64,000 bases of DNA from Brevundimonas subvibrioides (GTDB lineage Bacteria; Pseudomonadota; Alphaproteobacteria; Caulobacterales; Caulobacteraceae), in NCBI RefSeq assembly GCF_027271155.1, contig NZ_CP114542.1, positions 124,001-188,000 of the forward strand. Direction: 5' to 3'. A program made the translations under genes and the position numbers. A model generated the notes under the pieces. It made no database searches. It saw only the letters and a list, made by a program, of their open reading frames with translations, and had not been told where the DNA came from. Positions 36,152 through 46,357 of this stretch are shown here, piece after piece. The number at the start of each line of letters is the position of its first letter. Position 1 is the first letter of the stretch.

Positions 36152-36550
36152 CTAGCGGCGGCGGTAACGGCCGCTGGACTTTTCGGTGAAGGCCGCCGCC
36201 ACCATGGTGGCCAGCGCGGGATTGCGCAGGAAGATCCAGCCCCCGGCCAGGGCCGCGACCGTGCCGAGGATCGGACGGCTGCGGAACAGGGCATAGGCCC
36301 GGCCGCCCAGACCTTCCGGCTCAAGCTCTTCTTCCTCCTCGAACGCACCGCCGACGCCCAGGAAGATCACCGCCACGATCACGGCGACCAGGGCGAAGGC
36401 CCCGGCCGTGACCGCGGCCGCGCCCAGCGGCGGCAGCACGAGGGCGAGCGCATAATAGAGCGTGGCCCCCAGGGCCACGACGGCGACGAAGGCGCAGCCG
36501 GCGACCACGAAGGCCGCCGCCAGTTTTTTCACAAGCCCCTTGCCGATCAT
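36152..36550 (-). CDS. phage-holin-like/DUF membrane protein downstream of DUF883 gene
   Basis: A 132-residue membrane protein with two long hydrophobic helices near the N-terminus (residues about 8-36 and 42-68), an acidic stretch EEEEELEPEG, and a third hydrophobic segment, ending in GRYRRR. Its ATG overlaps the stop of the DUF883 gene (TGATG), so the two are coupled. The pairing resembles the YqjD-YqjE arrangement of gammaproteobacteria, in which small membrane proteins are coexpressed; YqjE-like identity is inference. Confidence 0.72.
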   Translation of the reverse strand: MIGKGLVKKLAAAFVVAGCAFVAVVALGATLYYALALVLPPLGAAAVTAGAFALVAVIVAVIFLGVGGAFEEEEELEPEGLGGRAYALFRSRPILGTVAALAGGWIFLRNPALATMVAAAFTEKSSGRYRRR

Positions 36551-36927
36551 CAGCGGCGACGACCGGCCAGCAGGAGACCCAGCACCACGCCGACGCCCAG
36601 GGCGATGGCCGTGGACTGAACGGGGCGCTCCTGCACCCGCTCGGTGATGTAGCGCTGCGCTTCGTCGAACCGTTCGGAGGCGTCGTCGTAATACTCGCGG
36701 CTGCGGACGCGGGCCTGGTCGTAGTAGCCGCGGGCCTGCTCGCGCAGTTCATCGGCGCGCTCGCGCAAGCGGGCGTCGGCCTCTGCGGCCTTTTCGCGCA
36801 GGCGAGCCTCGGTTTCCGCGGCCTTGGCCTTCAGCCTGGCGGCTTCCTCGCGCGCGCCAACCTTCAGGTCCTCCTTGAGGGTGTTGAGGTCGTTCTTGAT
36901 GTCTTCACGCGCCTTGCTGGTGGACAT
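36550..36927 (-). CDS. DUF883 (YqjD/ElaB-like) membrane-anchored coiled-coil protein
   Basis: A 125-residue protein: an N-terminal heptad-rich coiled coil (EEAARLKAKAAETEARL and related repeats) and a C-terminal anchor VQSTAIALGVGVVLGLLLAGRRR, the signature tail of the YqjD/ElaB family. Relatives bind ribosomes to the membrane in stationary phase. ATG 36927 starts MSTSKARED. The upstream frame to 37143 runs through noncoding repeat DNA and is not used. Confidence 0.88.
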   Translation of the reverse strand: MSTSKAREDIKNDLNTLKEDLKVGAREEAARLKAKAAETEARLREKAAEADARLRERADELREQARGYYDQARVRSREYYDDASERFDEAQRYITERVQERPVQSTAIALGVGVVLGLLLAGRRR

Positions 36928-37230
36928 GATCCCACTCCGTTGATGCAGCTTTGCCATAAATAGGGGGCTTGTCGGCTGAACGCCACTGCTCTGTGCCGGT
37001 TCCGCCGCATCGCAGCATTCGGCGGGGAGAGAGGCAGTAGGCAGTGGGCAGTAGGAGCGGGCTGGTCCGGTTGCCGTGCGTCGCATGCACGATCCGCGCG
37101 GGCCGGTCGAGGTACCCCACTGCCTGTTGCCTATCTCCCCCACTCCCTGCCAGCGACTGCCGTTACCCCGGTAACACTCCGTAAGGGTCTCCCTCAGCCT
37201 CCCTTAAACTTTCGCGGTCACGATCGACCG
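36928..37230. other. intergenic region with imperfect inverted repeat
   Basis: No gene seen. The 303 bases serve as upstream region for the DUF883 gene (minus) and the aldo/keto reductase gene (plus) and hold a 22-base imperfect inverted repeat described separately. Confidence 0.6.
37027..37137. repeat. imperfect inverted repeat around a GGCAGTAGGCAGTGGG motif
   Basis: Arms 37027-37048 and 37116-37137 pair in 19 of 22 positions, enclosing 67 bases. The left arm runs into a third copy of GGCAGTAGG. Composition and internal repetition suggest a dispersed intergenic repeat rather than coding sequence. Confidence 0.6.
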
Positions 37231-37233
37231 GTG

Positions 37234-38127
37234 ATGTCCTCCTCCTGTCCCTCTCCGGTCGCGAAACTCGCCCTGGCGGTCGTGACCGAGCCCGAGCGCG
37301 CCCTGCCCGCGCCGGCCGGCGCGCGCGAGGAGGCGATGCGCACCCTGCTGCAGACGGCGGCGGATTCGGGCATCTCGATCATCGCCACCCGGCCGACCGG
37401 GGATGCGGAGCGTCTTCTGGGCCAGGCCTGGCCCTTCCCGTCCCCCTTTGCCGTCACCGTTCGCACCGTCGCCCTGTCGGAAGGACTCGACCGGCTCGAG
37501 GCCCGCGCCCGACGGTCGCTGGAGCGGATGGGTCTGCCGCGCGGCGACACGCTTCTGGTCTCGGGCGCGACCGATCTGGCCGGCGCCGAGGGCCGGGCCC
37601 TGTGGGACCGGATGCTGGCGCTGAAGGATCGCGGCCTGTACCGTCGCATCGGCTTCCTGGCGAACCTGGAGGATGGCCCGACCCTGCTCGCGCGCCGCTA
37701 CCAGCCCGATGTGGTCCAGATCGCCTGCAACATCCTGGACCAGCGGCCGGTGACCGAAGGGGTCCTGTGCGACCTGGCCGGCATGGGCGTCGACGTCCAT
37801 GTGTCATCGGTCTTCGCCCGCGGCCTGCTGTTCGCCAGCCGCGAGACCCTGCCCGCGCATCTGGCCGACCAGGGCGTGGCCCTGTCGCGCACCCGCCGTC
37901 GGCTGGCCGAGGCCCGCATCGACCCGATGCAGGCCGCGCTGGCCTTCTGCCTGGGTCTGCCGCCCGTCACGGCCGTCGTGGCCAGTGTGGCCTCGGCCGC
38001 CGAGCTGCGCGCGGTCCTGGCCGCCGCCCACGCCCCCCGGCCCGATCTGGACTGGGACGCACTGGCCCTGTCGGAGCCGGCCGCGCTCTCGACGGGCCCC
38101 CGGGACCGCATCAGCGACGCTGCCTGA
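37234..38127 (+). CDS. aldo/keto reductase-like protein with degenerate active site
   Basis: A 297-residue TIM-barrel protein. Aldo/keto reductase landmarks are present late in the sequence: YQPDVVQIACNILDQRP, then GVDVHVSSVFARGLLF and the C-terminal ALAFCLGLPPVTAVVASV. The catalytic tyrosine region reads RPTGDAERLLG and the catalytic histidine region reads LLVSGATDLAG, so the Tyr and His of the tetrad are missing. It may be a non-redox family member with a binding or regulatory role. ATG 37234 is used; GTG 37231 precedes it. It lies 113 bases before mutS. Confidence 0.78.
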   Translation: MSSSCPSPVAKLALAVVTEPERALPAPAGAREEAMRTLLQTAADSGISIIATRPTGDAERLLGQAWPFPSPFAVTVRTVALSEGLDRLEARARRSLERMGLPRGDTLLVSGATDLAGAEGRALWDRMLALKDRGLYRRIGFLANLEDGPTLLARRYQPDVVQIACNILDQRPVTEGVLCDLAGMGVDVHVSSVFARGLLFASRETLPAHLADQGVALSRTRRRLAEARIDPMQAALAFCLGLPPVTAVVASVASAAELRAVLAAAHAPRPDLDWDALALSEPAALSTGPRDRISDAA

Positions 38128-38240
38128 TCCGGCAGGGTGAGAGTCGCCGCGCGCCTGCGCGGGGGTGAGGAAGCAAGCCCTCGAACGGGGGAGGATTCGC
38201 TTGAGCCGGGCCGTGCGATCCGTCACCCTGACGGCCGCCC

Positions 38241-40925
38241 ATGAACGCCCCGCTCTCCCATCCGCCGAAGGTCGAAGCCCAGGACGGCGTCACGCCCGTC
38301 ATGGCCCAGTTCCTGACGGCCAAGGCGTCGCAGCCGGATGCGATCCTGTTCTTCCGCATGGGCGATTTCTACGAGCTGTTCTTTCGGGACGCAGAGGTCG
38401 TGGCCGCCGCCGTCGGCATCACCCTGACCCGACGCGGCAAGCATCTGGGCGAGGACATCCCCATGTGCGGCATGCCGGTCCATGCCGCCGAGGGCTATAT
38501 CGCCCGGCTGATCCGCCAGGGCTTCAAGGTCGCCATCTGCGAGCAGATGGAGGACCCGTCCGAGGCCAGGAAGCGCGGATCGAAAGCGGTCGTCCGGCGC
38601 GACATCGTGCGGGTGGTGACGCCGGGCACCCTGACCGAGGAATCCCTGCTGGATGCGCGCGGGGCCAACCGGCTGGCGGCCGTGGCGATCCGCAAGGGCC
38701 GGGCGGCCGTCGCGGTGGTCGAGCTGTCGGCCGGGGCGGTCGATTGCGTAGCCTGTGACATCGGCGACCTGGGCGCGACCCTGGCGGCGTTCCGGCCCAG
38801 CGAGGTGCTGGTCACGGACAAGGCCTTTTCCGATCCGGGGCTGAAGGGGGCGCTGGACGGGTCGGGCGGCGTGGTCCAGGCCCTGGCGTCGGCCGTGGCC
38901 GAACCGGTGGCGGCGGGCGGTCGGGTGGCGCGGCTCTACGGCGTCGCCTCGCTGGACGGGTTCGGAGCTTTCGAGGAGGCGGAGGTCTCGGCGCTCGGCC
39001 TGATCGCCGCCTATCTGGAGACGACCCAGGCGGGCCGGGTCCCGGCCCTGTCGCCCCCGCGCCGATCGGGGGATGCGGGGTTTCTCGCCATCGATCCGGC
39101 CACGCGGCTGAGCCTGGAAATCGACCGGACGCAGAGGGGCGAGCGCGAGGGATCGCTGCTGGCCTGCATCGACCGGACGGTGACCTCCGGCGGGGCACGG
39201 GCCCTGACCGAGCGGATCGCCCGACCCCTGCGGAATCCCGCCGAAATCAATCATGGACTCGATGCGGTCGAATGGCTGCTGGAGCGGCGGTCGCTGCGCC
39301 GCGACCTGCGTGACGGGCTGAAGGCGTCGGCCGACGTGGCGCGGGCCGTGTCGCGGCTGGCGCTGGGGCGGGGCGGACCGAGGGACCTGGCCGCCATCCG
39401 GGCGGGCCTGACCATCGCCGAGGCGCTGGCCGGGCTGTTCGCCGTCGCGCCGGACCCGCTGACCGGACCGCCCGCGCGCATCGCCCGCTGTCTCGATCGC
39501 CTGACCCTGTCGCCCGATCTGGCGCGGCTCAGGCTCGATCTCTCCGAAGGGCTGGCCGGGGAACCGCCGCATCTGGCGCGCGACGGAGGCTTCGTGAACC
39601 CGGGCTTCCGGCCCGAGCTGGACGCGGCCCGGACGCTCCGCGACGACAGCCGCCGGGTCGTCGCCGACCTCGAGGCCCGCGCGGTGGCCGAGAGCGGCGT
39701 GCCGTTCAAGGTGCGGCACAATGCGGTGCTGGGATATTTCCTCGAGACGACCGCGAAGCACGCCGAGCCGCTGTTCCGCGCCGGGCCGGAGAGCCCCTTC
39801 ATCCACCGCCAGACCCTGGCGGCCCAGGTGCGGTTCACGACGGTCGAGCTGTCGGAACTGGACGCGAAGATCAGCCAGGCGGGCCACCGGGCCCTGGCTA
39901 TGGAGGGCGAGACCTTCGAGCTCTGGCGCCGCACGGTGCAGGACCTGGCGCAACCGCTTCAGGCCGTGGCCGATGCCCTGGCCGAACTGGATGCGACGGC
40001 GGCCCTGGCCGAATGGGCAGAAGAGGTGGGGGCGGTGCGGCCCGTGGTGGACGACAGCCGCGTGTTTTCCGTCGAGGCCGGTCGCCACCCTGTCGTCGAG
40101 GCGGCGGTGAAGACGGCGGGCGATCCGTTCACGCCCAACGACTGCCGGCTGGATGGCGACGGGCAGGGCTGCGCGCGCCTGTCGATCGTCACCGGACCCA
40201 ATATGGCGGGCAAGTCGACCTTCCTGCGCCAGAACGCCCTGCTGGTCGTCCTGGCGCAAGGGGGCTGTTTCGTGCCCGCGAAGGCGATGCGACTGGGCGT
40301 CGTCGACCGGCTGTTCAGCCGCGTCGGGGCGGGCGACGACCTGGCGCGCGGACGGTCCACCTTCATGATGGAGATGGTCGAGACCGCCGCCATCCTGACC
40401 CAGGCGACGCCGTCCAGCTTCATCGTTCTGGACGAGATCGGGCGCGGCACCGCGACCTATGACGGGCTGGCCATCGCCTGGGCCTGCGCCGAGGCCCTGC
40501 ACGACGTGAACCGGTCCCGGACCCTGTTCGCCACCCATTACCACGAGCTGGCGCGGCTGGAGGAGCGGCTGGACCACGTCTGCAACCTGTCCATGCGGGC
40601 GCGCGAGTGGAACGGCGACCTCGTCTTCCTGCACGAGGCCGTGCCGGGGGCGGCGGACCGGTCCTACGGGGTGCAGGTGGCGAAACTGGCGGGCGTCCCT
40701 CCGGCCGTGGTGGCCAGGGCGCGCGCCGTACTGGACCGGCTGGAGAGCGAAAAGGCCGCGCAAGGGCGTCTCGACGACCTTCCGCTGTTCGCCGTCATGG
40801 AGCCGCCGCCCGCACCCCCGTCTTCGGCCGTCGATGACGCGGTGGCCGCGCTGGATCCCGATGCGATGAGCCCGCGCGAGGCGCTGGAGGCGCTCTATCG
40901 TCTGAAGGGTCTCAGCCGCCCGTGA
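38241..40925 (+). CDS. mutS: DNA mismatch repair protein MutS
   Basis: Recognises base mismatches and starts methyl-independent repair with MutL. The 894-residue protein has the mismatch-binding FYE motif in GDFYELFFRDA, the lever and clamp domains, and the C-terminal ATPase with Walker A GPNMAGKST, Walker B DEIGRGTATYDG and FATHYHEL. Length is normal. ATG 38241 (MNAPLSHPPKVEAQDGVTPVM) fits family starts. Its stop overlaps the GTG start of glnD (GTGA). Confidence 0.97.
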   Translation: MNAPLSHPPKVEAQDGVTPVMAQFLTAKASQPDAILFFRMGDFYELFFRDAEVVAAAVGITLTRRGKHLGEDIPMCGMPVHAAEGYIARLIRQGFKVAICEQMEDPSEARKRGSKAVVRRDIVRVVTPGTLTEESLLDARGANRLAAVAIRKGRAAVAVVELSAGAVDCVACDIGDLGATLAAFRPSEVLVTDKAFSDPGLKGALDGSGGVVQALASAVAEPVAAGGRVARLYGVASLDGFGAFEEAEVSALGLIAAYLETTQAGRVPALSPPRRSGDAGFLAIDPATRLSLEIDRTQRGEREGSLLACIDRTVTSGGARALTERIARPLRNPAEINHGLDAVEWLLERRSLRRDLRDGLKASADVARAVSRLALGRGGPRDLAAIRAGLTIAEALAGLFAVAPDPLTGPPARIARCLDRLTLSPDLARLRLDLSEGLAGEPPHLARDGGFVNPGFRPELDAARTLRDDSRRVVADLEARAVAESGVPFKVRHNAVLGYFLETTAKHAEPLFRAGPESPFIHRQTLAAQVRFTTVELSELDAKISQAGHRALAMEGETFELWRRTVQDLAQPLQAVADALAELDATAALAEWAEEVGAVRPVVDDSRVFSVEAGRHPVVEAAVKTAGDPFTPNDCRLDGDGQGCARLSIVTGPNMAGKSTFLRQNALLVVLAQGGCFVPAKAMRLGVVDRLFSRVGAGDDLARGRSTFMMEMVETAAILTQATPSSFIVLDEIGRGTATYDGLAIAWACAEALHDVNRSRTLFATHYHELARLEERLDHVCNLSMRAREWNGDLVFLHEAVPGAADRSYGVQVAKLAGVPPAVVARARAVLDRLESEKAAQGRLDDLPLFAVMEPPPAPPSSAVDDAVAALDPDAMSPREALEALYRLKGLSRP

Positions 40926-43594
40926 GCGACACCCTCGATGCCCGCCTCGACGCCATCGTCTCCGGCCCGGGCGTCCGCCCGGCGGTCGCGGCGATCCTGA
41001 AGGCCCATTACGACGCGGCGCGCGAGAAGATCGCGACGAAACTGGCCAATGGCCTGCCGGGGGTCGAGGTCGCCCGCCTGTATGCCGCCGCCGCCGATGA
41101 TCTGCTGGTCGCCCTGTGGCGGTTCACGACCGAGACCCTCTATCCGTCCCACAATCCGACCGAGGCCGAGAAGCTGAGCCTGATCGCGGTGGGCGGCTAT
41201 GGCCGGGGTGTGCTGGCCCCCTTCTCCGACCTCGACCTGGTCTTCCTGCGGCCGTGGAAGACCACCGCCCGCACCGAGACGGTGGCGGAGTTCATGCTCT
41301 ATGTCCTGTGGGACCTCGGCCTCAAGGTCGGGTCGGCGGCGCGGTCGGTGGAGGAGGCGCTGTCGCTGGCCCGCACCGACATGACCATCCGCACGGCCCT
41401 GCTGGAAGCGCGGCCGCTGGCGGGCGACGCAGCCCTGACCGAGACCTTCCTCTGGCGCTTCCGGGGCATGGTGACCAATGCCGATCCGCGGCCCTTCATC
41501 GCCGCCAAGATGGAGGAGCGCGACGGCCGCCACCAGAAGGCCGGGGCGACCCGCTACCGCGTCGAGCCCAACATCAAGGACGGCAAGGGCGGTATGCGCG
41601 ACCTGAACGCCCTGTTCTGGATCGCCCGGTCGCTGGCCCCCGAAAGCCCGCTGGGGGCCCGGGTGCTGGACGAACTGCTGACCGCCCGCGAGCGCCGGAC
41701 CTTCGAGGAGGCGTTCGACTTCCTGTGGCGGGTGCGGTGCCATCTGCATCTGGCGGCGGGGCGGGCGGAGGAGAAGCTGACCTTCGACCTGCAGCCCGAG
41801 GTCGCGCGCCGCATGGGCTGGCGCGGGCGCGGCGACGAGCCGGCGGTCGAGCGGTTCATGCGCCGATACTTCCTGGTCGCCCGCGACGTCGGGGCCCTGA
41901 CCCGGGCGATGAGCGCGACGCTGGAGGCCCGCCAGCAGAAGAAGACCCTGACCCTGTCGCGCCTGATCCCGGGGCGAAAGCGGAACCTGGGCGTGCCCGG
42001 CTTCATCGAGGATGGGGGACGTCTTTCGGTCACGGGGCCGGAGGTCTTCGCCGAGGACCCGGTCCGGCTGCTGACGCTGTTCGTAACGGCCGACCAGCAC
42101 GATCTGGACGTCCATCCCCACGCCTTCTCGGCCGTGACCCGGTCGCTGTCGCTGGTGACGCCCCGGCTGCGGCGCGATCAGCGCGCGACGGCCGCCCTGC
42201 TGCACGTCCTGGCCCACGGTCAGAGACCCTATCGCGTCCTGACCCTGATGAACGAGGCGGGGCTGCTGGGCCGGTTCCTGCCGGAGTGGGGCCGGATCGT
42301 CGGCCAGACCCAGTTCAACATGTACCACGCCTATACGGTCGACGAGCACACGCTGCAGGCCATCGGCATCATCAACGACATCCAGCGCGGCAAGCTGAAG
42401 GACGACCACCCCCTGGCCACCGAGGTGATCCATCTGATCGCCGACCCCGAGGCCCTGATGCTGGCCATGCTGCTGCACGATGTCGGCAAGGGCGGCGAGC
42501 GCGGCCAGCTGGAGGACGGGGCCATCGCCGCGCGCCGGGCCTGCGAACGGCTGGGGATCGAGACCCGACGGATCGAGATCGTCGTCTGGCTGGTGCGCCA
42601 TCACCTGGCCCTGTCGGACTATGCCCAGAAGCGCGACCTCTCCGACCCCGCGACGGTACAGGCCTTTGCCGAGATCGTCGGCGATCCGGAACGGCTGCGG
42701 ATGCTGCTGGTCCTGACCGTGGCCGACATCCGCGCGGTCGGCCCCGGCGTCTGGAACAGCTGGAAGGGCCAGCTGATGCGCACCCTGTACGGCCGGGTCG
42801 AGGCCCTGTTCCGGGGCGAGGACGCGGTCGGGGCCGATCCCCTGGCCGACCATGCCGCTCTGGTCGCCCGCGCCTGCATCAGCGGCGCGGCGGCCGAGGC
42901 GCGTCAAGGACCGGGCACCATGGAGGCGACGACCGAGATCGCGCTCGCCGCCCGCGACCGTCCCGGCCTGTTCGCCGACCTGACCGCCGTTCTCGCCGCC
43001 GCCGGGGCCGACGTGGCCGGGGCCCGGGTCACGACCGCCGCCGACGGCACGGTGCTGGACGTGTTCCAGGTCCAGGACGGGGCCGACCGCCCCTATGGCC
43101 AGGACGAGCCGCGCCGCCTGACCTCCCTGATCGCGGCGCTGGAGGCGGCGGCGCGCGGCGAGACGCCGGTGGCCCCACCCGCCATGCCCGCCCCCTCGCC
43201 ACGCCGCGCCGTCTTCGACGTCCGCCCCGTGGTCATGATCGACCCCGCCGCCAGCGAGGGGGCCACGGTGATCGAGGTCTCCGGCGCCGACCGGCCGGGC
43301 CTGCTGGCCGAGCTGTCGCGCACCCTGTCGGACCACGCCCTGTCGATCCGCTCGGCCCATGTCGCCGGCTTCGGCGAGCGGGCCGTCGACAGCTTCTATG
43401 TGACCGATGCGAAGGGCCGGAAGATCACCTCCGAAGCCGTGCTGGACGAGGTCCACGCGGCGCTGGAGGCCGTGCTGGACCGCGCGCCCGAGCCGCCCCA
43501 GGGCCGTCGCATTACCGCCGCCCGCGCCAGCGCCCGCGACGTCTCGGATCTGAGGCCTCGCAAGGCCATTTCGCCCCGGGCGGAACCGCGCTAA
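40922..43594 (+). CDS. glnD: [protein-PII] uridylyltransferase/uridylyl-removing enzyme GlnD
   Basis: Nitrogen sensor that modifies PII proteins according to glutamine. The 890-residue protein has the nucleotidyltransferase motif GGYGRGVLAPFSDLDL (residues about 90-105), the UR HD domain with MLLHDVGKGG, and two C-terminal ACT domains (ARDRPGLFADL and GADRPGLLAEL) for glutamine. Start is GTG 40922, overlapping the mutS stop. The tail after the second ACT domain is a short basic extension. mutS-glnD-murJ-trpS in one run is typical of Caulobacterales. Confidence 0.97.
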   Translation: MSDTLDARLDAIVSGPGVRPAVAAILKAHYDAAREKIATKLANGLPGVEVARLYAAAADDLLVALWRFTTETLYPSHNPTEAEKLSLIAVGGYGRGVLAPFSDLDLVFLRPWKTTARTETVAEFMLYVLWDLGLKVGSAARSVEEALSLARTDMTIRTALLEARPLAGDAALTETFLWRFRGMVTNADPRPFIAAKMEERDGRHQKAGATRYRVEPNIKDGKGGMRDLNALFWIARSLAPESPLGARVLDELLTARERRTFEEAFDFLWRVRCHLHLAAGRAEEKLTFDLQPEVARRMGWRGRGDEPAVERFMRRYFLVARDVGALTRAMSATLEARQQKKTLTLSRLIPGRKRNLGVPGFIEDGGRLSVTGPEVFAEDPVRLLTLFVTADQHDLDVHPHAFSAVTRSLSLVTPRLRRDQRATAALLHVLAHGQRPYRVLTLMNEAGLLGRFLPEWGRIVGQTQFNMYHAYTVDEHTLQAIGIINDIQRGKLKDDHPLATEVIHLIADPEALMLAMLLHDVGKGGERGQLEDGAIAARRACERLGIETRRIEIVVWLVRHHLALSDYAQKRDLSDPATVQAFAEIVGDPERLRMLLVLTVADIRAVGPGVWNSWKGQLMRTLYGRVEALFRGEDAVGADPLADHAALVARACISGAAAEARQGPGTMEATTEIALAARDRPGLFADLTAVLAAAGADVAGARVTTAADGTVLDVFQVQDGADRPYGQDEPRRLTSLIAALEAAARGETPVAPPAMPAPSPRRAVFDVRPVVMIDPAASEGATVIEVSGADRPGLLAELSRTLSDHALSIRSAHVAGFGERAVDSFYVTDAKGRKITSEAVLDEVHAALEAVLDRAPEPPQGRRITAARASARDVSDLRPRKAISPRAEPR

Positions 43595-43642
43595 GCGCAA
43601 ACATCTCCCCGCGAGCCTGTCTTTCCGAATGAGCGTCCGTCC

Positions 43643-45238
43643 ATGAGCCTGGCCCGCAACACGCTCGTTCAGGCGACCCTGACGCTCGGCAGCCGCCTTC
43701 TGGGCTTCGCGCGCGACCTGGTCCTTTCGGCCCGCTTCGGCCAGGGGCCGATGATGGACGCCTTCACCACGGCGCTGATGCTGCCCAACATGTTCCGCCG
43801 TCTGTTCGCGGAAGGGGCCTTCGCCCAGGCCTTCGTGCCGATCTATGGCGGCGTGCGGGCGCGCGACGGCGAGGAAGCGGCGGCCGTGACGGCGTCGGAG
43901 GCGCTGAGCTTCATGTTCGCGGTCGTGGCCGGGTTCTGCATCCTTTTGCAGGTCGCCATGCCGTGGATCATGCCGTTGCTGCTGTCGGCCTGGAAGGACG
44001 ACAGCGGGGTGATGTTCGCGGCCACCACCGCCGCCCAGCTGACCATGCCCTATCTGGCCTGCATGACCATCGCGTCCCTGCTGTCGGGCGTCCTGAACAC
44101 CTCGGGCCGGTTCGCCCTGTCGGCGGGCGTGCCGGTGTTTCTGAACCTCTGCACCCTCGTGCCGCTGGTAGCCCCCAGCTTTCTGCCGATGAGCCAGCCG
44201 ACCACCCTGCTGGCCACCTCCGCCGCCGTCACCGTCTCCGGCGTGATCCAGGCGGGCCTCTTGTGGTGGGGCGTGCGTCGGCTCGGCATCCGGCTGAGCC
44301 TGTCCTGGCCGCGCCTGACGGCGGGCGTGGCGCGGACGCTGAAACTGGCCATTCCCGGCGTCCTGGCGGGCGGCGCCCTGCAGCTGAACTCGGTCGTCAG
44401 CCAGCTGCTGACCGGGTCGAACGAAGGGGCCCGCTCGGTGCTCTACAACGCCGATCGCCTGTACCAGCTGCCGCTCGGTCTCGTCGGCGTCGCCATCGGC
44501 CTCGCGCTCGTGCCGCGCCTGACCCGGGCCTTCGTCAGCGGCGACCACGAGGGCGGGCGCCGCACGCTGGACGACGGCATCACCCTGTCGATGGCCTTCA
44601 CCCTGCCGGCCGCCGTGGCCCTGTTCGTCATCCCCTTCTTCATCATCGATGCGACCGTGACCCGGCTGGCCTTCACCAGCGCCGACGCGGCCCGCACGGC
44701 CGATGTGCTGCGCCAGTTCGCCTGGGGGGTGCCTGCCTTCGTCCTCGCCAAGGTCCTGACCCCGCCCTTCTTCGCGCGCGAGGACACGCGTCGGCCGATG
44801 ATCTTCGCCGTCATCTCGGTCGTGGTGACGGTCGCCCTGGGGTCGGGCCTGTTCTTCTGGTTCAGCCGGACCGGGGTGGACGGTGTTCTGGGTCTGGCCA
44901 TCGCCACCTCCGTCTCGGCCTGGATCAATGTCGCCCTTCTGGGCGGCACCCTGATCCGCGAGGGCGTCTGGGCCCCCTCGGCGCGGTTCGTCGGGCGGTT
45001 CTCGCGAGTCCTGGCCGCCAGTGCCGTCATGGCCGCCCTCCTGATCCCCGCCAGCGTCTTCTATCGCGACCTCAGCCGGATCTTCCTCGCCAAGGAGATT
45101 GCGGTGATCGCAGTCGTCGGCGCGGGCGCTCTGGTGTATGGCGTCTGCATCGTGCTTTTCCGCGCCGTCAGCGTCTCCGAATTGAAGGCGACGTTGAAGC
45201 GTGAACCCGGAGCGCCCGCTTCGACCGGACTGGATTGA
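43643..45238 (+). CDS. murJ: lipid II flippase MurJ
   Basis: Moves lipid II across the inner membrane for peptidoglycan synthesis. The 531-residue protein has about 14 hydrophobic helices and family segments [37 protein letters not shown] and [19 protein letters not shown]. Conserved arginines of the cavity lie in these. It follows glnD by 48 bases, and its TGA overlaps the trpS ATG (TGATG). Confidence 0.96.
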   Translation: MSLARNTLVQATLTLGSRLLGFARDLVLSARFGQGPMMDAFTTALMLPNMFRRLFAEGAFAQAFVPIYGGVRARDGEEAAAVTASEALSFMFAVVAGFCILLQVAMPWIMPLLLSAWKDDSGVMFAATTAAQLTMPYLACMTIASLLSGVLNTSGRFALSAGVPVFLNLCTLVPLVAPSFLPMSQPTTLLATSAAVTVSGVIQAGLLWWGVRRLGIRLSLSWPRLTAGVARTLKLAIPGVLAGGALQLNSVVSQLLTGSNEGARSVLYNADRLYQLPLGLVGVAIGLALVPRLTRAFVSGDHEGGRRTLDDGITLSMAFTLPAAVALFVIPFFIIDATVTRLAFTSADAARTADVLRQFAWGVPAFVLAKVLTPPFFAREDTRRPMIFAVISVVVTVALGSGLFFWFSRTGVDGVLGLAIATSVSAWINVALLGGTLIREGVWAPSARFVGRFSRVLAASAVMAALLIPASVFYRDLSRIFLAKEIAVIAVVGAGALVYGVCIVLFRAVSVSELKATLKREPGAPASTGLD

Positions 45239-46284
45239 TGACCGACGCCGCCCCGACCGACACACCCGCCTACGCCGGCCCGCGCCGCATCCTGTCCGGC
45301 ATCCAGGCCTCGGGCGCCCTGCACCTGGGCAACTATCTGGGCGCGCTGAAGCGGTTCACGGCGCTGCAGGACAGTGGCGCGCCCTGTTTCCTGTTCGTGG
45401 CCGACCTGCACGCCATCACCGTCTGGCAGGACCCGGCCCTGCTGGCGGCCCAGACGCGCGAGATCGCGGCCGCCTATATCGCCTCGGGCCTCGATCCCGC
45501 CAGATCGACCATCTTCCCGCAGTCCGCCGTGCGGGCCCATTCGGAACTGGCCTGGATCCTCAACTGCGTCGCCCGCCTCGGCTGGCTGGACCGGATGACC
45601 CAGTTCAAGGAGAAGTCCGGCAAGCACAAGGAGCGGTCCTCGGTCGGCCTCTATACCTATCCCGTGCTCCAGGCGGCCGACATCCTGCTCTACAAGGCCA
45701 CCGAGGTGCCGGTGGGCGAGGACCAGAAGCAGCATCTGGAACTGACCCGCGACATCGCCGCCAAGTTCAACACCGACTTCAGTGCGCCGGGCTTCTTCCC
45801 CCTGCCCGAGCCCCTGATCCAGGGCCCGGCGACCCGGGTCATGTCCCTGCGCGACGGGGCGGCCAAGATGTCCAAGTCCGACCCCTCGGACCAGAGCCGC
45901 ATCAACCTGACCGACGACGCCGACACCATCGCGGCCAAGATTCGCAAGTCCAAGACCGACATGGGCGTGATGCCCGCGCCGGGCGAAAGCCTCGACGACC
46001 GCCCCGAGGTCAAGAACCTGATCGCCATCTATGCCGCCCTGTCCGACCAGACGCGTGACGAGGTGATCGCCCGGTTCGCGGGTCAGGGCTTCGGGGCCTT
46101 CAAGCCCGCCCTAGCCGATCTGGCCGTCTCATCACTGGCGCCCGTCACGGCCGAGATGCGCCGCCTGATGGACGACCCGGCCGAGATCGACCGTGTCCTG
46201 AAGGACGGAACCGAACGCGCCGCCGCCATCGCCGATCCGGTGGTGGACGAGGTCAAGCAAATCGTCGGCTTCTGGAGGGGCTGA
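45238..46284 (+). CDS. trpS: tryptophan--tRNA ligase
   Basis: Class I aminoacyl-tRNA synthetase of 348 residues. The HIGH-type motif is [13 protein letters not shown], and KMSKSDPSD is the KMSKS loop. [30 protein letters not shown] is typical for bacterial TrpRS. ATG 45238 is used; the preceding TTG at 45235 is in frame but lies inside murJ. Translationally coupled to murJ by TGATG. Confidence 0.97.
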   Translation: MTDAAPTDTPAYAGPRRILSGIQASGALHLGNYLGALKRFTALQDSGAPCFLFVADLHAITVWQDPALLAAQTREIAAAYIASGLDPARSTIFPQSAVRAHSELAWILNCVARLGWLDRMTQFKEKSGKHKERSSVGLYTYPVLQAADILLYKATEVPVGEDQKQHLELTRDIAAKFNTDFSAPGFFPLPEPLIQGPATRVMSLRDGAAKMSKSDPSDQSRINLTDDADTIAAKIRKSKTDMGVMPAPGESLDDRPEVKNLIAIYAALSDQTRDEVIARFAGQGFGAFKPALADLAVSSLAPVTAEMRRLMDDPAEIDRVLKDGTERAAAIADPVVDEVKQIVGFWRG

Positions 46285-46357
46285 AACGTCGCGGCTTCCG
46301 GACGCGACGGCCTGACGGCGGCTGACGAACCCGGGGCGACGGCGTAGACGCAAGATC

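Noticed and set aside
38223..40763. An 846-codon minus-strand frame opposite mutS
   Set aside because: Antisense shadow of mutS; no start site, no motif, composition of an out-of-frame translation.
40895..45265. A 1,456-codon open frame on the minus strand opposite glnD and murJ
   Set aside because: It mirrors two certain genes and its translation is rich in Gly, Arg, Gln, Asp and His repeats, as expected for the antisense frame of GC-rich coding DNA. No domain is visible.
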